A stretch of 64,000 bases of DNA from Paulinella micropora (GCA_009731375.1 BJOX01000040.1:339373-403372), one strand, 5' to 3'. Shown: positions 9,590 to 20,540, counted from the first letter of the stretch. Notes: generated from the letters alone by a model not told the origin. Numbers and translations: made by a program.

Positions 9590-10688
9590 TGCTACTGCTG
9601 AGAGAAATTCTGTCGAGTGTCTATCCTGATGTTACACTGGCTTGGGAGGACCAATGTTTCGGCGAGCTCTGGATCTAATCGAGGGGAGCAAAAATCAGCC
9701 TGCTCTTTTGCAGGGAAACTCTTTCATGTCAGCCACGCACGTTGATGAAGGTGGCGCGTCAACCGCCACGACTTGCTTGTTAGTACTAGTTCCCCAACAA
9801 TGGTCGATATCCGAGGGTAAATGGGGGGAGAATCTTGACGGCCGTGCAGCTAAACATAAGGAAAAGGCTGTATTGCCTTAACGACAAAAAGACGCTTGTA
9901 ATGGCACCGCTGAAGCCTGCTTGAACGACAAAAAGACGCTTGCAATGGCACCGCTGAAGCCTGCTTGGGGCTCTGTGGTGGGGACGTTTGAGAATGATCT
10001 GGGCTTCCAACACAGAACTGCAAGATATGTTGTGGACGTACGCCGTTTGTCTGCGCTGGGATACAGTCTTTGGCCGGATGAACTATCAGACTTTCTTGCT
10101 CGGTGGCCACGCTGTGAACAGGTAATATGCTCCGGAATACTCACAAAGCCCAACGAGCAAGCAGAGCTAAAAAAAAACCGAGTGCTTATATCCTAGCACA
10201 AGTGGCGCAATGGTGCCAAAGTGTAGGTACGTACAAGAAGCCACCGACTGACAACGTAAAGCCAATGCTACGGAGCATAAAAGCTAAGAAACACTGGGCA
10301 AATAATATAGAGCTGCTGGACAAATTCGAAGACCTCTTCGACAATATTAATCAGCTCCTGTGTACAGCAGTTGATGAAAGCAATGAACGGCGCGAGGCTG
10401 TCATTACAGCGCTCTGCGAGTTCGGCTCTGGGGACGACGGTGGTTGGTTAACCGAGGAGTACCTTGAATGGTTCCCCCCAGCCCGAGCCTTGTATCGGGC
10501 GACTCATGTGTGCATACTCGACGAAAAACTTGTGTGCAACGCCAAGCAGATGCAAAGGAAAGAGATTGGCGCTGAACGGCAGAAAGAAATCGACTGTTTG
10601 CTGGAATACGACAGTACCTCCGCAGAAGCTGGAATCTGTCCCAAATGTGACAAGAAAGCTATTCCCAAAGCTCCCATCGAGACACCGA
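9590..10688 (+). pseudogene. Family X copy 2, degenerate
   Basis: This is homologous to copy 1 but carries several stops and frame changes in the first third. A perfect 44-bp tandem duplication (9880-9923 and 9924-9967) shifts the frame. From about 9921 the sequence matches copy 1 in segments (PAWGSVVGTFENDLGFQH; NQLLCTAVDESNERREAV) up to the C-P-K-C knuckle near 10650. Unlike copies 1 and 3 the frame does not stop there but runs on into a DUF1152-like segment. It retains TGG where copy 1 has TGA. It is probably non-functional as an independent gene. Confidence 0.7.
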
Positions 10689-10699
10689 CTCAAAATCCA

Positions 10700-11816
10700 C
10701 GGAATGAATTTCGGGAACTTGTGAAGGAAATCGATGCCAAGTCGGACGGCCCCAAAACGCACATAATCGTAGGAGCCGGCGGGGGAGGTGACTACCATGC
10801 GGCCATGCTGCGCGCGGTAATTGTCTCTGTGCAGTGTGCAAGAAGGAGGGAAGACTCGCGAAAACCCACCAAAGGTAGAAAGGGGGGCGTTATCTTGTGC
10901 AGATGCGACAGCGTGGATGAACGCAATGAAGCTTCCAGAGAACCAAGAAACGAGGGGTGGGTCGGCCGGCCAACCTTTTCAGGTCAGGCCTCGTTCGCGA
11001 CAAATTATGGAAGAACTGATTAAGAAACAATTCAAGAGCTTGGTGCCCGAAGGAAAAGAGCCGAAGACCCAGCTACAAAATTCAAGCTTTGGCTACCGTT
11101 CCTTGGTTCAGGAGGCGATCGCCGCCTACGAGGTTACTGCCGAGCTTGAGCAACAGTCGCTGCCTGTACCGGAAGCGTGGATGTTCCCTTCTACAGAGAA
11201 AGATAGCGACCCTATGTACGGCCAGGCGTACCAAGATTTTCTTTCTAATCGTTTTTCGACGCAAGATTTCAAAGTTATTATAGTTGACGTTGGCGGTGAC
11301 ATATTGGATACTAAACGAGCTGGCCAACGTGACGTGTGTGTCCTGGAGACCTTTAAGAAGCTGTATGAAAAGGAGAAACACAAGCTCCCGACATTTCGTT
11401 CCTTAAAAGTAGAAGTGTACGGGGCGGGCTGCGACATGCACGCAAATTCGCTAGCGGAGGCACAGGTCGAACTCGAAAACTTTATTAAGACTGCCAAATC
11501 GTCGACAATTAACACAGGCTTGGCGCGGGCTTTTGCTTACGGCGTGTTTCAGCTGCAGTTTACGGAGGACGCGCGTCAACCCAGCCGGGCCAACTGCTGC
11601 TTCGCGCAGGCCCTGGCGAGGCACGATATTTGTACGACTGTTACGACTTCTGCGACTCGCTCTTTCCTGGGGAGGTGGTACGTCAACTATTACTTAGCAA
11701 AGCGCACAGAGGTGGCTAAAAAACCAGGCGTTCCGATCACGGTTATTGCAGAGGTCGAGGCAAAGCCCCTGGAAACACTTGCGCAACTGAGCAACTGCTA
11801 CGTTATTGAGCTATAG
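10700..11816 (+). CDS. DUF1152-like protein, copy A (one frameshift)
   Basis: The product resembles DUF1152 proteins: a glycine-rich loop THIIVGAGGGGDYHAAM near the start, then VDVGGDILDT with R-D-V-C-V-L (a conserved Asp-rich core) and EVYGAGCDMHA. The biochemical role of DUF1152 is not established. The Gly loop is in the frame that continues from family X copy 2; after a G6 run (10882-10887) the coding potential moves to the next frame, which ends at TAG 11816. A one-base slip would give one continuous protein. Copy B at 39722-40927 aligns along the whole length. No ATG directly precedes the Gly loop, so the start is unresolved or the protein is a fusion. Confidence 0.6.
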
Positions 11817-11889
11817 CCCCGACTAAACCAAAAGAAGGACACGCGGCAGTACTTTGATTCGATATTGAGCTGAGCTCTGTGAAAAGGCC

Positions 11890-12290
11890 CACGAGGTGCG
11901 GGATGACATGTGCATGTTTTTCTACAGTTAAGGTTTTTTATTAAATAACTGAGACACGATTTGTTCATATAAGCGCAGAACGTGGCGCGTGCAGTCGGAG
12001 ACTGCACGCGCGTTCTGTCCCCAGTGAGCTAGAGCTTGCCCAAGCATGCTTAGGTGAGATCTGTAGGTCCCGCGAGCTGATATCAGAGCTTTGGCGAAGG
12101 AACGTCATGTCTACAAAAAGGAAAAAACAAAAAAAAAAAGGCAAGTGAGAGCTCAGCTCAATAGAGACTTATAAGCGCATTGCTCTTTTACTTCGAAATA
12201 TGATGTGTGTTGTGGGGGATTAGATGGGTCATACCAGTGGCTTGGTCGTGCGATGAGGGGGGGGGGGGGGGGCCCCCCCCCCCCCCCCCC
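11890..12290 (+). repeat. Conserved noncoding block downstream of DUF1152 copy A
   Basis: This 400-bp block has no coding potential but matches 41215-41580, at the same place after copy B. Shared landmarks include GACACGATTTGTTCATATAA (GACACGACTTGTTCATACAA in the other copy), GCATGCTTAGGTGAGATCTG and a G-run/C-run junction at the end. Conservation reflects a segmental duplication and may include 3' processing signals or the promoter of the following gene. Confidence 0.75.
11977..12016 (+). terminator. Strong hairpin, possible 3' end signal
   Basis: The arms GCGCGTGCAGTC (11985-11996) and GACTGCACGCGC (12000-12011) are perfectly complementary around a GGA loop, with flanking AGAACG/GTTCT extending the stem across a bulge. 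It lies about 170 bases after the stop of DUF1152 copy A. In the duplicate block the left arm is intact but the right arm is degraded. Confidence 0.45.
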
Positions 12291-12359
12291 CCCCCCCNNN
12301 NNNNNNNCCCCCCCCCCCCTCTCCTATCCCTTTCTATCGCGCGTGAATACGCGGCCAAC

Positions 12360-12770
12360 TCAGCCCTCTGCGCCAGCGGGCTCAGGACTGTGTTGCGGCT
12401 CGAAGATCGGGGGGATATTTCCAAAGATTGTGCGCAGCTGAGCCATCGTCAGAAAGTGCACGTTGTGTTGGCTGTCAATCAGGCACGCCCTGCAGTTATT
12501 ATCCCGGGGGGAATCATGCTGCCCCTCGAGCCCCCCTGCCTTGTCCCCTCCAGCCCGCGCTAGCGGGCTGGGCGGGCTGGGCAGACTGGGGGTGAGCCAC
12601 AAGAGATAGTCCGCGCTGACCTGGCGGCAGATCCGCGCCATGCTTTTCGGAACCAGCTCCACAGGAACCAACCGCGCCGTCTGCAAGGCCTTCCACCTTT
12701 CGCCCTCAATCATTAAAACACGACCCCGGCAAAACACCCCGTGGCTCGCATGGTGGTTGCACTTAATCAT
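12360..12770 (-). CDS. Small unknown protein (136 residues), copy A
   Basis: I do not recognise this protein. The frame runs from ATG 12770 (MIKCNHHASHGVFCRGR) to a TGA at 12360. The N-terminus has Cys/His residues (C-N-H-H...H-G-V-F-C), the middle is hydrophobic (RQVSADYLLWLTPS) and the C-terminus contains CLIDSQHNVHFLTMAQLRTIF. A 22-bp palindromic element at 12550-12571 contributes the in-frame SPLARAGGD segment. Copy B (41787-42213) is broken. The gene is convergent with DUF1152 copy A and divergent from the BspA-like gene at 13005. Confidence 0.5.
   Translation of the reverse strand: MIKCNHHASHGVFCRGRVLMIEGERWKALQTARLVPVELVPKSMARICRQVSADYLLWLTPSLPSPPSPLARAGGDKAGGLEGQHDSPRDNNCRACLIDSQHNVHFLTMAQLRTIFGNIPPIFEPQHSPEPAGAEG
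12550..12571. repeat. 22-bp palindromic element, copy 1
   Basis: The arms CCAGCCCGC and GCGGGCTGG enclose a GCTA loop. The same 22 bases occur inside the kelch gene at 38179-38200, and variants occur at 38331-38356 and 41993-42014. In each case the element is translated in frame within an unrelated or duplicated gene. Confidence 0.7.
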
Positions 12771-12969
12771 TTACCTTTTTTTAAAAAGTTTCAAAAACAA
12801 AGAGCCCCTTGCATTTTCTCCCCTCGCTCCCTCTAAAACCGAGATAGAACAAACGGGAGAGGAAGGAGAAGCAGATAGATAGAACAAACGGGGGGGGGGG
12901 GGGGGGGGGGGAGAAGCAGTCCCACTTTTCCCCCGCGCCCCCTTCCTCCCCGGCCATGCCAGTGAGGGG

Positions 12970-13004
12970 TGGGGTACATTTAGTAGTATCTGTATAGTAA
13001 GGAG
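12970..13004 (+). promoter_or_regulatory. Shared upstream motif of BspA-like gene 1
   Basis: The sequence GGGGTACATTTAGTAGTATC lies just before the ATG. Near-identical motifs (GGGGTACA, then a short spacer, then AATATCT or a close variant) precede the BspA-like genes at 46012, 50236, 51043 and 57351, and a partial form precedes 42469. Its fixed position and conservation suggest a common promoter. Confidence 0.55.
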
Positions 13005-16000
13005 ATGGGAATGCTAATGCTGCAGCCGAACCTAGTTCCCGGCAGCAAGGCGGGGTGGCTGCGCGTGTTGCTAGCCGCCTTGCTGCCGTTGCTATTGCGC
13101 GCGTATTGTCCGTATGATCTGTCTGTGGTTGAGCCCGGCGACTTGGTGCTGGAGCTGTCGGTGAGCGCGGCGGGCGACAACTGGACGCTGCCCGCCGCAG
13201 GCGCCAACGGGGCCGCCAGGGCTGGCAAGAGGCGCCGGCGAGCGTCTGCGTCGGTAGCCGGTGTGTGGGAAGTTTTCTGGGAGCATGGAGGGGCCGCGGA
13301 GCAGTGCAGCGCGCTGTTGGGGCCGTGCAGCCACACTTTTACTGACGGCGGCGTGTTCTTGGTGGTAGTGCGCGGCCGGCTGCCGGCGTGGGCTATGACA
13401 TGGGAGTGGCGGGCACAGCACGGTGGTGGCGGGGGGGTTGCCTTGCGCAAAGTGCTGCAGTGGGGCGGGCTGCAGCTCGCGGCCGAGACGGGGCAACACT
13501 TCTACAGCGAGACCGCGTTGGAGTGGCTGCCACCCCTGGACCAGTTGGACACGACGGGTTTGCAGAGCCTGGCCTTCAGCTTCGCGGGGCTGTCGCGGGC
13601 CGCGTGCTTCGACGTGTCGGGGCTGCGAGTGCGTGCGTCGCTGACCGGCACTCGCGCGGCCTTTGCGGACTCGCCGTGCCTCAAGTTTGCTAACGTCACG
13701 AGCTGGGACCTGTCGCGCGTGCTAGATACGGCGTACATGTTCCGCGGCACGCAGACCACTGCGCTGCCCGGACTGGCAAATTGGAACATATCGCGGGTTG
13801 TGAACGCCAGCGGCATGTTTGCGAACGCATCCCTGCTCGGGGCAGACTTGTCTCGCTGGAGGCCAGACAGCCTGCAAGACGCAAGCGGAATGCTGTCCGG
13901 CGCACCCGTGTTGGTACAGGACCTGCGCAACTGGACGGTAGCGCCCATGAACCCACGCGCCACCGCGGCCCTATGCGAGGGCCTAACGCGCGGGTCTGTG
14001 CTGCCAAAGTCCCAGGCCCCCCGCGCGTGCATGGATAGCTGGCCTTCGCAGAGCCACTCTGGCTCAGCTTCTCGCTCTAGCTCGGTGTCTGTGTCCACCT
14101 CCGTATCGGTGTCCAGCTCGGCGTCAGTGTTCAACTCAGTGTCGGTGAACAACTCTGCGTCGACGACCAGCTTAGTGTTGGTGTCCAGGCCGGCTTCAGT
14201 GTCCAACTCAGTGTCGGCGACCAGCTCAGTGTCAGTGTACAGCCCGGCGTCGGTGTCCAGCTCGGCGTCAGTGAGCAGCTCTGCGTCAGTGAGCAGCTCA
14301 ACGTCGGTGAGCAGCTCGGCGTCGGTGAGCAGCTCGGCGTCGGTGTCCAGCTCGGCGTCGGTGTCCAGCTCGGCGTCAGTGAGCAGCTCGGTGTCAGTGT
14401 CCAGCTCGGTGTCGGTGACTAGCTCGGTGTCGGTGAGCAGCTCGGCGTCGGTGACCAGCTCGGCGTCGGGGAGCAGCTCGGCGTCGGGGAGCAGCTCGGC
14501 GTCGCTGTCCAGCTCGGTGTCGCTGTCCAGCTCGGCGTCGGTGAGCAGCTCGGCGTCGCTGAGCAGCTCGGTGTCAGTGTCCAGCTCGGTGTCGGTGACT
14601 AGCTCGGTGTCGGTGAGCAGCTCGGCGTCGGTGACCAGCTCGGCGTCGCTGTCCAGCTCGGTGTCGTTGTCCAGCTCGGCGTCGGTGAGCAGCTCGGCGT
14701 CGCTGTCCAGCTCGGCGTCGCTGTCCAGCTCAACGTCGCTGTCCATCTCGGCGTCGCTGAGCAGCTCGGCGTCGCTGTCCAGCTCAACGTCGCTGTCCAT
14801 CTCGGCGTCGGTGACCAGCTCGGCGTCGGTGACCAGCTCGGCGTCGGTGTCCAGCTCGGCGTCGGTGACCAGCTTGGCGTCGGTGAGCAGCTCGGCGTCG
14901 GTGACCAGCTCGGCGTCGGTGACCAGCTCGGCGTCGGTGTCCAGCTCGGCGTCGGTGACCAGCTTGGCGTCGGTGAGCAGTTCGGCGTCGCTGTCCAGCT
15001 CGGCGTCGGTGAGCAGCTCGGCGTCGCCGTCCAGCTCGGTGTCGGTGAGCAGCTCGGCGCCGGTGAGCAGCTCGGCATCAGTGCCGAGCAGCTCGGTGTC
15101 AGTGTCCAGCTCGGTGTCAGTGTCCAGCTCGGTGTCGGTGACCAGCTCGGTGTCGGTGACTAGGTCAGTTTCAGTGTCCAGCTCGGCGTCGGTGTCTAGC
15201 TCGGTGTCGGTGTCCAGCTCGGTGTCGGCGACCCACTCGGCGTCGGTGTCTAGCTCGGTGTCGGTGTCCAGCTCGGTGTCGGCGACCCGCTCTGCGTCGG
15301 TGACCAGCTCGGCGTCAGTGAGCAGCTCGGTGTCGGTGTCTTTGTCTAGGTCGCCATCTGTGTCTAGCTCGCCGACCAACTCTGCTACGCAGACGCCGAC
15401 CGGCTCGGCTTCGGTCACCGTGTCGACCACGCCGTCGTGGTTCTGCGCCAGCAACTACGCCCTGGACCTGTTCTTTGACAACACCGGGACCTTGGCAGAC
15501 AATTTCGTTACTAACCCCAGCAGCGGTTGGAGCATTTCCGGGAGCACAAATCCGACGATTGCATATATGGCTATGGATAATGACAACCTGACAAAGCATA
15601 TCGGTTTTCTCCCGGAAGACTACATCGTACAGTACGCGTACAATGCCAGCAGCAACATATACTATTGTCAAACTACGCAAATACCGCACACAATTCTGAA
15701 CGCGCCGGCGGCGCATTCAGGTTCCGTTACGGGACAGGCACTGTACCTGAGGTCTTCAACAACAGCTGCCAGGCTCGGCCCGCTGGGTATTTGCTCCACT
15801 ATACCAGGCACCTTTCTGGAATACGGGGGCCCGGCACAGCTATACATTGCGGGCTCTAACGATAGCGTCAGCTGGTACTACGTAGCTTATCTCAACAATA
15901 CCAACGTAGACCTGGACGGGGGGCGCGTCAATACCGGCACCACTCCTTTTTGCAAACAATCGAATGCTCTGGAGCTTGCGACGCCTTATCAGTACTACTT

Positions 16001-17138
16001 GAACTATAAGATAATCGTCCCAGTGATGTTTTACAAGTTGCCCACGAGCGGNNNNNNNNNNATGATGTTTTACAAGTTGCCCACGAGTGGACCGTTTGGG
16101 GTAGGTTGCGGTAACGGCTATTTCCGCGGTAATATGCACCTAAATGAGCTGCGGCTCACAGTTTACCACCCGACGTGGTGTGCCTCTGCCTCGGCCTCCG
16201 TCTCGACAACGAGTTCAGTGACGCCAACTCGCACTTCGTCCCCGAGGAGCTCCTCTCCGAGCCCGACCAATTCGGTCACGCCGACCATTTCGGTCACGCC
16301 AACCAGCTCGGTCACGCCGACCATTTCCTTCACGCCAACCCCCTCGCCATCGCAGACCGCAAGCCCAAGCCGCACACCGACCAGAAGCCCGTGCCCGCCA
16401 GGCAGCAGCCCGGGTGGCGGCACGTGCATAGATAATAACGAATGTGCGACAGGTGACTATACCAAAAGCTGGACCTGTGGCGGTGTGTGTGGGAGCCCTT
16501 CGCCTTGTAAAGATTGTGCTGCTAGTACTGGTCATCCGTGCTCAACCTGCTACAATAGGGATGTGATTACGACAGGGATTTTCCGAGAGTGTCTCAACTG
16601 GTTTGATGGCAAAGTCAGGCTGCGCATAGTGTCCACTAAAACGTACTGCGCGGCGAATGATGGCGGGAACGCGGGCAGCCGCTTCTATATCGTACAGGGC
16701 GTAGATTGTCCGGATTACTTTTACTCGTCCTCTGTCTCCCTCACTAATAATTGGAACAGCTTGCGGCTCTCGTCGACTCGCTACTTTTATTCCAACTTTA
16801 TTAGCAACAACAATAACTGGATCTTCTTCTCAACTGCTGCGCCAAGCAACACAAACACCAACTTCCTTTTTACCCACCAATTGTACAGTGCAGGCGGCAC
16901 GAGAGAGAGTTATGATATGAAGTATGTCCTGCGCTACTACAAAAGCGCGACTGAGGCTCCTCTCTGCGTCATGTGGAGGGTTTATGGTCTTCGAACTTAC
17001 GACAGCGGCCTGTTCATTTATGACTGCAGCGCATGTCCTCACGTAATGAATCCTTCTGTAGAATTTATTGGCACTTGGGATAGCCAAACTAGTTCCGCGC
17101 CAGTATATGGGTGCCTGTTCTACATGCATCGTGCGTAA
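13005..17138 (+). CDS. BspA-like (DUF285) secreted surface protein 1
   Basis: This is a 1377-residue protein. A signal peptide ([19 protein letters not shown]) is followed by a conserved ectodomain. Residues about 205-308 carry BspA/DUF285 surface repeats ([32 protein letters not shown]). A Ser-Val/Ala repeat stalk spans about 350-805 with units such as SSASVSS. A discoidin-like domain ([15 protein letters not shown]) follows, then a Thr-Pro stalk, an EGF-like Cys cluster ([11 protein letters not shown]) and an aromatic C-terminal domain ending [13 protein letters not shown]. It probably acts as an adhesin on a cell or virion surface. A 10-N join at 16052-16061 is flanked by the same 27 bases on both sides, so one copy is probably an assembly artefact. 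Confidence 0.75.
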   Translation: MGMLMLQPNLVPGSKAGWLRVLLAALLPLLLRAYCPYDLSVVEPGDLVLELSVSAAGDNWTLPAAGANGAARAGKRRRRASASVAGVWEVFWEHGGAAEQCSALLGPCSHTFTDGGVFLVVVRGRLPAWAMTWEWRAQHGGGGGVALRKVLQWGGLQLAAETGQHFYSETALEWLPPLDQLDTTGLQSLAFSFAGLSRAACFDVSGLRVRASLTGTRAAFADSPCLKFANVTSWDLSRVLDTAYMFRGTQTTALPGLANWNISRVVNASGMFANASLLGADLSRWRPDSLQDASGMLSGAPVLVQDLRNWTVAPMNPRATAALCEGLTRGSVLPKSQAPRACMDSWPSQSHSGSASRSSSVSVSTSVSVSSSASVFNSVSVNNSASTTSLVLVSRPASVSNSVSATSSVSVYSPASVSSSASVSSSASVSSSTSVSSSASVSSSASVSSSASVSSSASVSSSVSVSSSVSVTSSVSVSSSASVTSSASGSSSASGSSSASLSSSVSLSSSASVSSSASLSSSVSVSSSVSVTSSVSVSSSASVTSSASLSSSVSLSSSASVSSSASLSSSASLSSSTSLSISASLSSSASLSSSTSLSISASVTSSASVTSSASVSSSASVTSLASVSSSASVTSSASVTSSASVSSSASVTSLASVSSSASLSSSASVSSSASPSSSVSVSSSAPVSSSASVPSSSVSVSSSVSVSSSVSVTSSVSVTRSVSVSSSASVSSSVSVSSSVSATHSASVSSSVSVSSSVSATRSASVTSSASVSSSVSVSLSRSPSVSSSPTNSATQTPTGSASVTVSTTPSWFCASNYALDLFFDNTGTLADNFVTNPSSGWSISGSTNPTIAYMAMDNDNLTKHIGFLPEDYIVQYAYNASSNIYYCQTTQIPHTILNAPAAHSGSVTGQALYLRSSTTAARLGPLGICSTIPGTFLEYGGPAQLYIAGSNDSVSWYYVAYLNNTNVDLDGGRVNTGTTPFCKQSNALELATPYQYYLNYKIIVPVMFYKLPTSXXXXMMFYKLPTSGPFGVGCGNGYFRGNMHLNELRLTVYHPTWCASASASVSTTSSVTPTRTSSPRSSSPSPTNSVTPTISVTPTSSVTPTISFTPTPSPSQTASPSRTPTRSPCPPGSSPGGGTCIDNNECATGDYTKSWTCGGVCGSPSPCKDCAASTGHPCSTCYNRDVITTGIFRECLNWFDGKVRLRIVSTKTYCAANDGGNAGSRFYIVQGVDCPDYFYSSSVSLTNNWNSLRLSSTRYFYSNFISNNNNWIFFSTAAPSNTNTNFLFTHQLYSAGGTRESYDMKYVLRYYKSATEAPLCVMWRVYGLRTYDSGLFIYDCSACPHVMNPSVEFIGTWDSQTSSAPVYGCLFYMHRA

Positions 17139-17195
17139 TCGCGACTCCGAGCTAGGACTGCGGAAGATTCTGTGTGCGCGACAGGCAGATACCTC

Positions 17196-17500
17196 CTAGT
17201 CAACATTTATTAAAGCATGTACAGTGGGAGCATCAAAAAGAGCCCTGCGAGAGAGAAGGGGACATGCTTTCCGGGCAGCTTCCTCTCCCCCATTTGCCAA
17301 AGCCCCGCGACGGCGACGGGGCTCTCCCCGAGACTGTTTCCACTGGTTTGTAACAAGCGGAGCTTGTCCTGATAACTTGTACGATATCCTCTCCAATCAA
17401 CGGCGAAGCTTTCGGCTCTCGTCGACCCGCTACTTTTATTCCAACTATAATAGCAACGGCGCCTGTGTGGTCTGGTATGGTCCTGAGCAGGGGTAGCACT
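17196..17500 (+). pseudogene. BspA-like C-terminal domain fragment
   Basis: The segment 17340-17470 encodes CPDNLYDILSNQ then [17 protein letters not shown], matching the C-terminal domain of BspA-like protein 3 (48785-48895). The preceding 17228-17310 matches 45845-45940, which lies upstream of gene 3. The piece lacks a start and is joined to unrelated sequence, so it is a rearranged remnant. Confidence 0.7.
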
Positions 17501-17626
17501 GCCCGGCATCTTAAACGAACAGGGCAAGAACCTGCTACAGAAATTTAGTAAGAGCGCTTCAAAAAAGGGTTCTGACCCCTGTAATTGTGTAATGTTTTTT
17601 TTCGCCATTAACCGATGACTACCGGT

Positions 17627-18431
17627 TTATGACATCACCAAACCTACCCTAGTAGGTTTGGTGATGAATGGCGGGTATGCGTAGATAAATAGCGCCACAA
17701 TACCAAACAGCACAGCGGCAACGGCAAGCACAAGAGCATGACAAGGACCGTCATCTGAAGATAAGCAACACACACAGAAACATGCAGCAAAAAGTAAAAG
17801 GATGATGAAGAAAGCCAGGATGGCGCTATAGGCGCTCTTGGGTTGACACGCAGCATTGATGGCGTAGGAGATATTGCACGATCCGTTGCAGCCAACCTGC
17901 CAGCTGAGCTGTAGGTCTTCCCAGCGCTTTCGGGCTTTATCAATAGAATCGCTTCTGTACACCATGGTTCCTGCAGTACACATCCTCGCTGTCCTCGTCG
18001 CTGCCCCATCTCAGCGAATCGCTCAGCTGTAGGGTTAGGCTCGTCACGTTATAGCTTTCAGCAGGTTTGTAATAAAAGTTGAGCTTGTGCAGGAACTGGC
18101 ATTTTGTAGCCGCCTCATGATCAAAAGGTCTGACAGAACCTAGAATCACGGTTCCGTTTGAAGAGTTGGCCTGCCTCCAACTTAAATCTCGGATATTTTT
18201 ATCTTTGCAGCAACGAATCGATTTTGAAGCACGTCCGGTACTCTGAGCGTCGCCTGCTCTGCTTGTGGTCAGTGAGTACACAGCGCCGCTACTGCTCCAA
18301 AGCGAGGCGCTGCTCCTAGGCGAGGCGCTGATAGTGCGGCTGCTCCTATAAGAGGAGTGGTGGACTCTACCCGCCGCCAATAGCTGTCCGCACAGCACTA
18401 GGAAAACCCAAAGAAATAATGCTTGTTTCAT
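17627..18431 (-). pseudogene. Two-pass membrane protein, copy 1 (frameshifted)
   Basis: The ATG at 18431 starts a signal peptide (MKQALFLWVFLVLCGQLLAA). A Ser-rich insert, absent from copy 2, follows. Then come a C-C-K-D-K motif, an N-F-Y-Y-K-P-A-E motif and potential N-glycosylation sites. Near 17970 the frame must change for the protein to continue as VGCNGSCNISYAIN, two hydrophobic helices and a stop at 17627. Copy 2 at 24774-25436 is intact and aligns throughout, so copy 1 is either a pseudogene or contains a sequencing error. A TATA element lies 9-20 bases upstream. Confidence 0.65.
17633..17666. terminator. Perfect 15-bp hairpin at a gene 3' end
   Basis: The arms CATCACCAAACCTAC (17633-17647) and GTAGGTTTGGTGATG (17652-17666) are fully complementary around a CCTA loop. 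The hairpin covers the last codons before the stop of the minus-strand membrane-protein gene. Hairpins at transcript 3' ends are known polyadenylation signals in mimivirus; whether that rule applies here is inference. Confidence 0.6.
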
Positions 18432-18439
18432 AAGGTAGG

Positions 18440-18470
18440 TTTTATATACAGAAAACCTACTAGTCGCTAG
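18440..18470 (-). promoter_or_regulatory. TATA box plus AGCGACTAGT motif
   Basis: On the minus strand, AGCGACTAGTAGG is followed by CTGTATATAAAA and then the ATG at 18431. The same combination precedes copy 2 of this membrane-protein gene, where it is repeated three times (25441-25550). Conservation across otherwise diverged upstream regions supports a promoter role. Confidence 0.55.
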
Positions 18471-18599
18471 GGAAGGAAAGAAGTGAAGGAGAGAGAGAGA
18501 GAGGGCGCGGGAGGGAGGAAGGAAGAGGCAAGGGACTAGGGGGGCAGGGGTCGGCCCGCCTCCTGAAGCCGCATAATCTTCTTGTCTACAAATCGCACG

Positions 18600-18960
18600 G
18601 GTCAGCTGTCCAAGTGCTTTTCGGAGTTGCGGACCTGCACGAATACCATGTAAACGCGTCGGCGGGCGAAGTGAGCCTGCAATGGCTAGGAGAGTTGCTA
18701 AGAAATGGAGAGCCGAGTAGAAAGCTAGCTCTTGGGATGTTTGCAACCCTGGCGGCGGTTGCACATATATATAACCAAGGCTCAGCCGACGCTGCGGTGG
18801 CCATCATCAACGAAGAGTTAGCCAGCGCAAAAGATGCAACGTTCTTGTTGGAGGCTATAGCTTTGGTAGCCAACCTACGCTTTTGACGGCCGGGAGACTA
18901 TGCGACCTTTCTGACCATGCTGACACATTACTATAATTATAACAGAAAAAAAGAACAGCT
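18600..18960 (+). pseudogene. Kinase-like gene remnant
   Basis: The translation matches the middle of the kinase-like gene at 21961: VADLHEYHVNASAGEVSLQW aligns with LGDAGLYEGYLNASASELSL, and LLEAIALVANLRF aligns with LLKKAVALVANLRF. A TGA at 18884-18886 interrupts it, after which RPGDYATFLTMLTHY still matches the homologue. Both ends of the gene are missing. Confidence 0.65.
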
Positions 18961-19019
18961 CTCTGAACCCGTGTATCATCCTCCCTCCCCTCTCTCAGTC
19001 AGTGTTCTTCGCTTGCCCC

Positions 19020-20188
19020 TCAAGTGCTAGGGCTTCGAGTTTTTCGCAGTAGCTCGGCGTTTCGCAATCTCTCTCGAAGAATGACAGCTCGGGCGGGGCG
19101 TCCCGCTCCGAGCCTTCGCCCCGCGCGGCAAGCCTGCGGATTGGTGGCCTGATGATGATGCCGGGCGGCGTCGGGGGCGCTGACAATGGCAGCCTGGTGA
19201 TGACGCCGGGGCGGCGTCGGGGAAGCTGCCAATGGCAGCCTGATGAGCGGGCGATGCCTTGAGACGGGCGTTGCTGTGTAGACGTCAACGACCGCGCGCA
19301 GTCTCGAACGACCGCCGGCACGCGGACACCCAGCCACTTCTGTGCCGATGTTGGGCGTGGCTTGCGCTACGTCCTGACAAAAGGCGCCCCGCTGCGGCTC
19401 GCTCTGGACACGCGCTGCTTGCGCTGGCCTGATGATGTTAAGCATTGGCTCTGCACGCAAACGCTGCAGGTCTTGTTGCAGTTGGAAGGCAACGAGGTAG
19501 ACCCACGGCATGGGTAGCAGGACGGATACAAACCCTAACGTCCACCCTACGAAAGGCCGCGACCCGCCCGCCAGCGCTAGCCAGAGCCAGAGCACGAGGT
19601 AGAAAGCGTGCAGGACCGCACAGCATGCAGAGGCGCACTGCAAGCAGCACAGGCCATGTGCGGCTCGCGCGCGCCGCGCGGAGTCGCCCACGCCGCCCCC
19701 GACGGACCGCCGCCCCCGACGGACCGCCGCAGCAGGCGTACATGCGAGTTGGTGCTGAAGAGAAACCAGGCGCCGTACAGCTGTGCGATCAGCAAAAAGA
19801 CCCTGGGCGGCCAGTAGTTTTCGGTGGCGACAGCGAGCGCGTCCGAGGCTGCGCACACTGCTAGGCGCAGAAACCTGAATTCATGGCACGGATTGCGTGC
19901 GCTCAAAGGGCCCAACCCGTACGGGTAGCGTTCTAGGCACTCTAGCCACATGTGCCAGGCCAGCGGCAGTAGTAGGGATCTGTCTTCATTTTGCCCGCCG
20001 CGGAGAAGCGGCGAAACGACCGCGTGCGCTGTGGTCCAGAACCCGATGCGCACTGTCGTGAACACGGCGGTCCGCCGCCGACGTCCGCTGCCGACTCCCA
20101 GTTGCAGGCAAAGCAGCCACGCCATGCCGCACATGAACGCGGCGGCGGACGCGAGCCCGAGCTGCGCCGCCGCGGGGCTGCCTACCAT
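19020..20188 (-). pseudogene. Multi-pass membrane protein, split by a 17-bp duplication
   Basis: I do not recognise the family. The ATG at 20188 opens a hydrophobic protein with segments such as LGLASAAAFMCGMAWLLCLQ and VFLLIAQLYGAWFLF. A perfect 17-bp tandem duplication at 19692-19725 shifts the frame. In the next frame the membrane pattern resumes (CCAVLHAFYLVLWLWLALAG; GFVSVLLPMPWVYLVAFQLQ) and is followed by an Arg-rich tail. The undisturbed protein would have about five membrane spans. Removal of one 17-bp copy would restore a single frame, so this is probably a recent lesion. Confidence 0.5.
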
Positions 20189-20304
20189 GTTACACGAAGG
20201 TCCAGGCGAGGTAGCTCAGAACGACGAGGAACGTGAAAGGGGGAAAGCAAGGGCGTTCGTTTTCTTATATTCCGTTTACAAAAACAAAAAGCAGAAAAAT
20301 GCCT

Positions 20305-20350
<46 letters not shown>

Positions 20351-20527
20351 NNNNNNNNNNCCCTCCCCGACCTCCATGTTCGTCGCACCCATTTGCACTG
20401 TCCGTTGCGCTTTGTGTAAATATCGCGCCCACCACCCCCCATTTCTTGGGCCCAAAGAAATGGGGGTGGAGGTCGGGGAGGGGGGGGCTCCCCCCTCCTT
20501 GTTTCCTTGTCGAGACTTTTTAATGTG

Positions 20528-20540
20528 TATATATATATAT
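20528..20540 (+). promoter_or_regulatory. TATA-like element upstream of 20613
   Basis: A TATATATATATAT stretch lies about 75-85 bases before the ATG at 20613, followed by a pyrimidine-rich leader. It could serve as a core promoter, although the spacing is longer than at other genes in the window. Confidence 0.4.

Noticed and set aside
13502-15454. Long minus-strand open frame opposite BspA-like gene 1, rich in D-T-E-L repeats
   Set aside because: It is the reverse reading of the Ser-Val stalk repeats; the same shadow appears opposite every stalk in the family, and only the plus frame has a signal peptide and domains.
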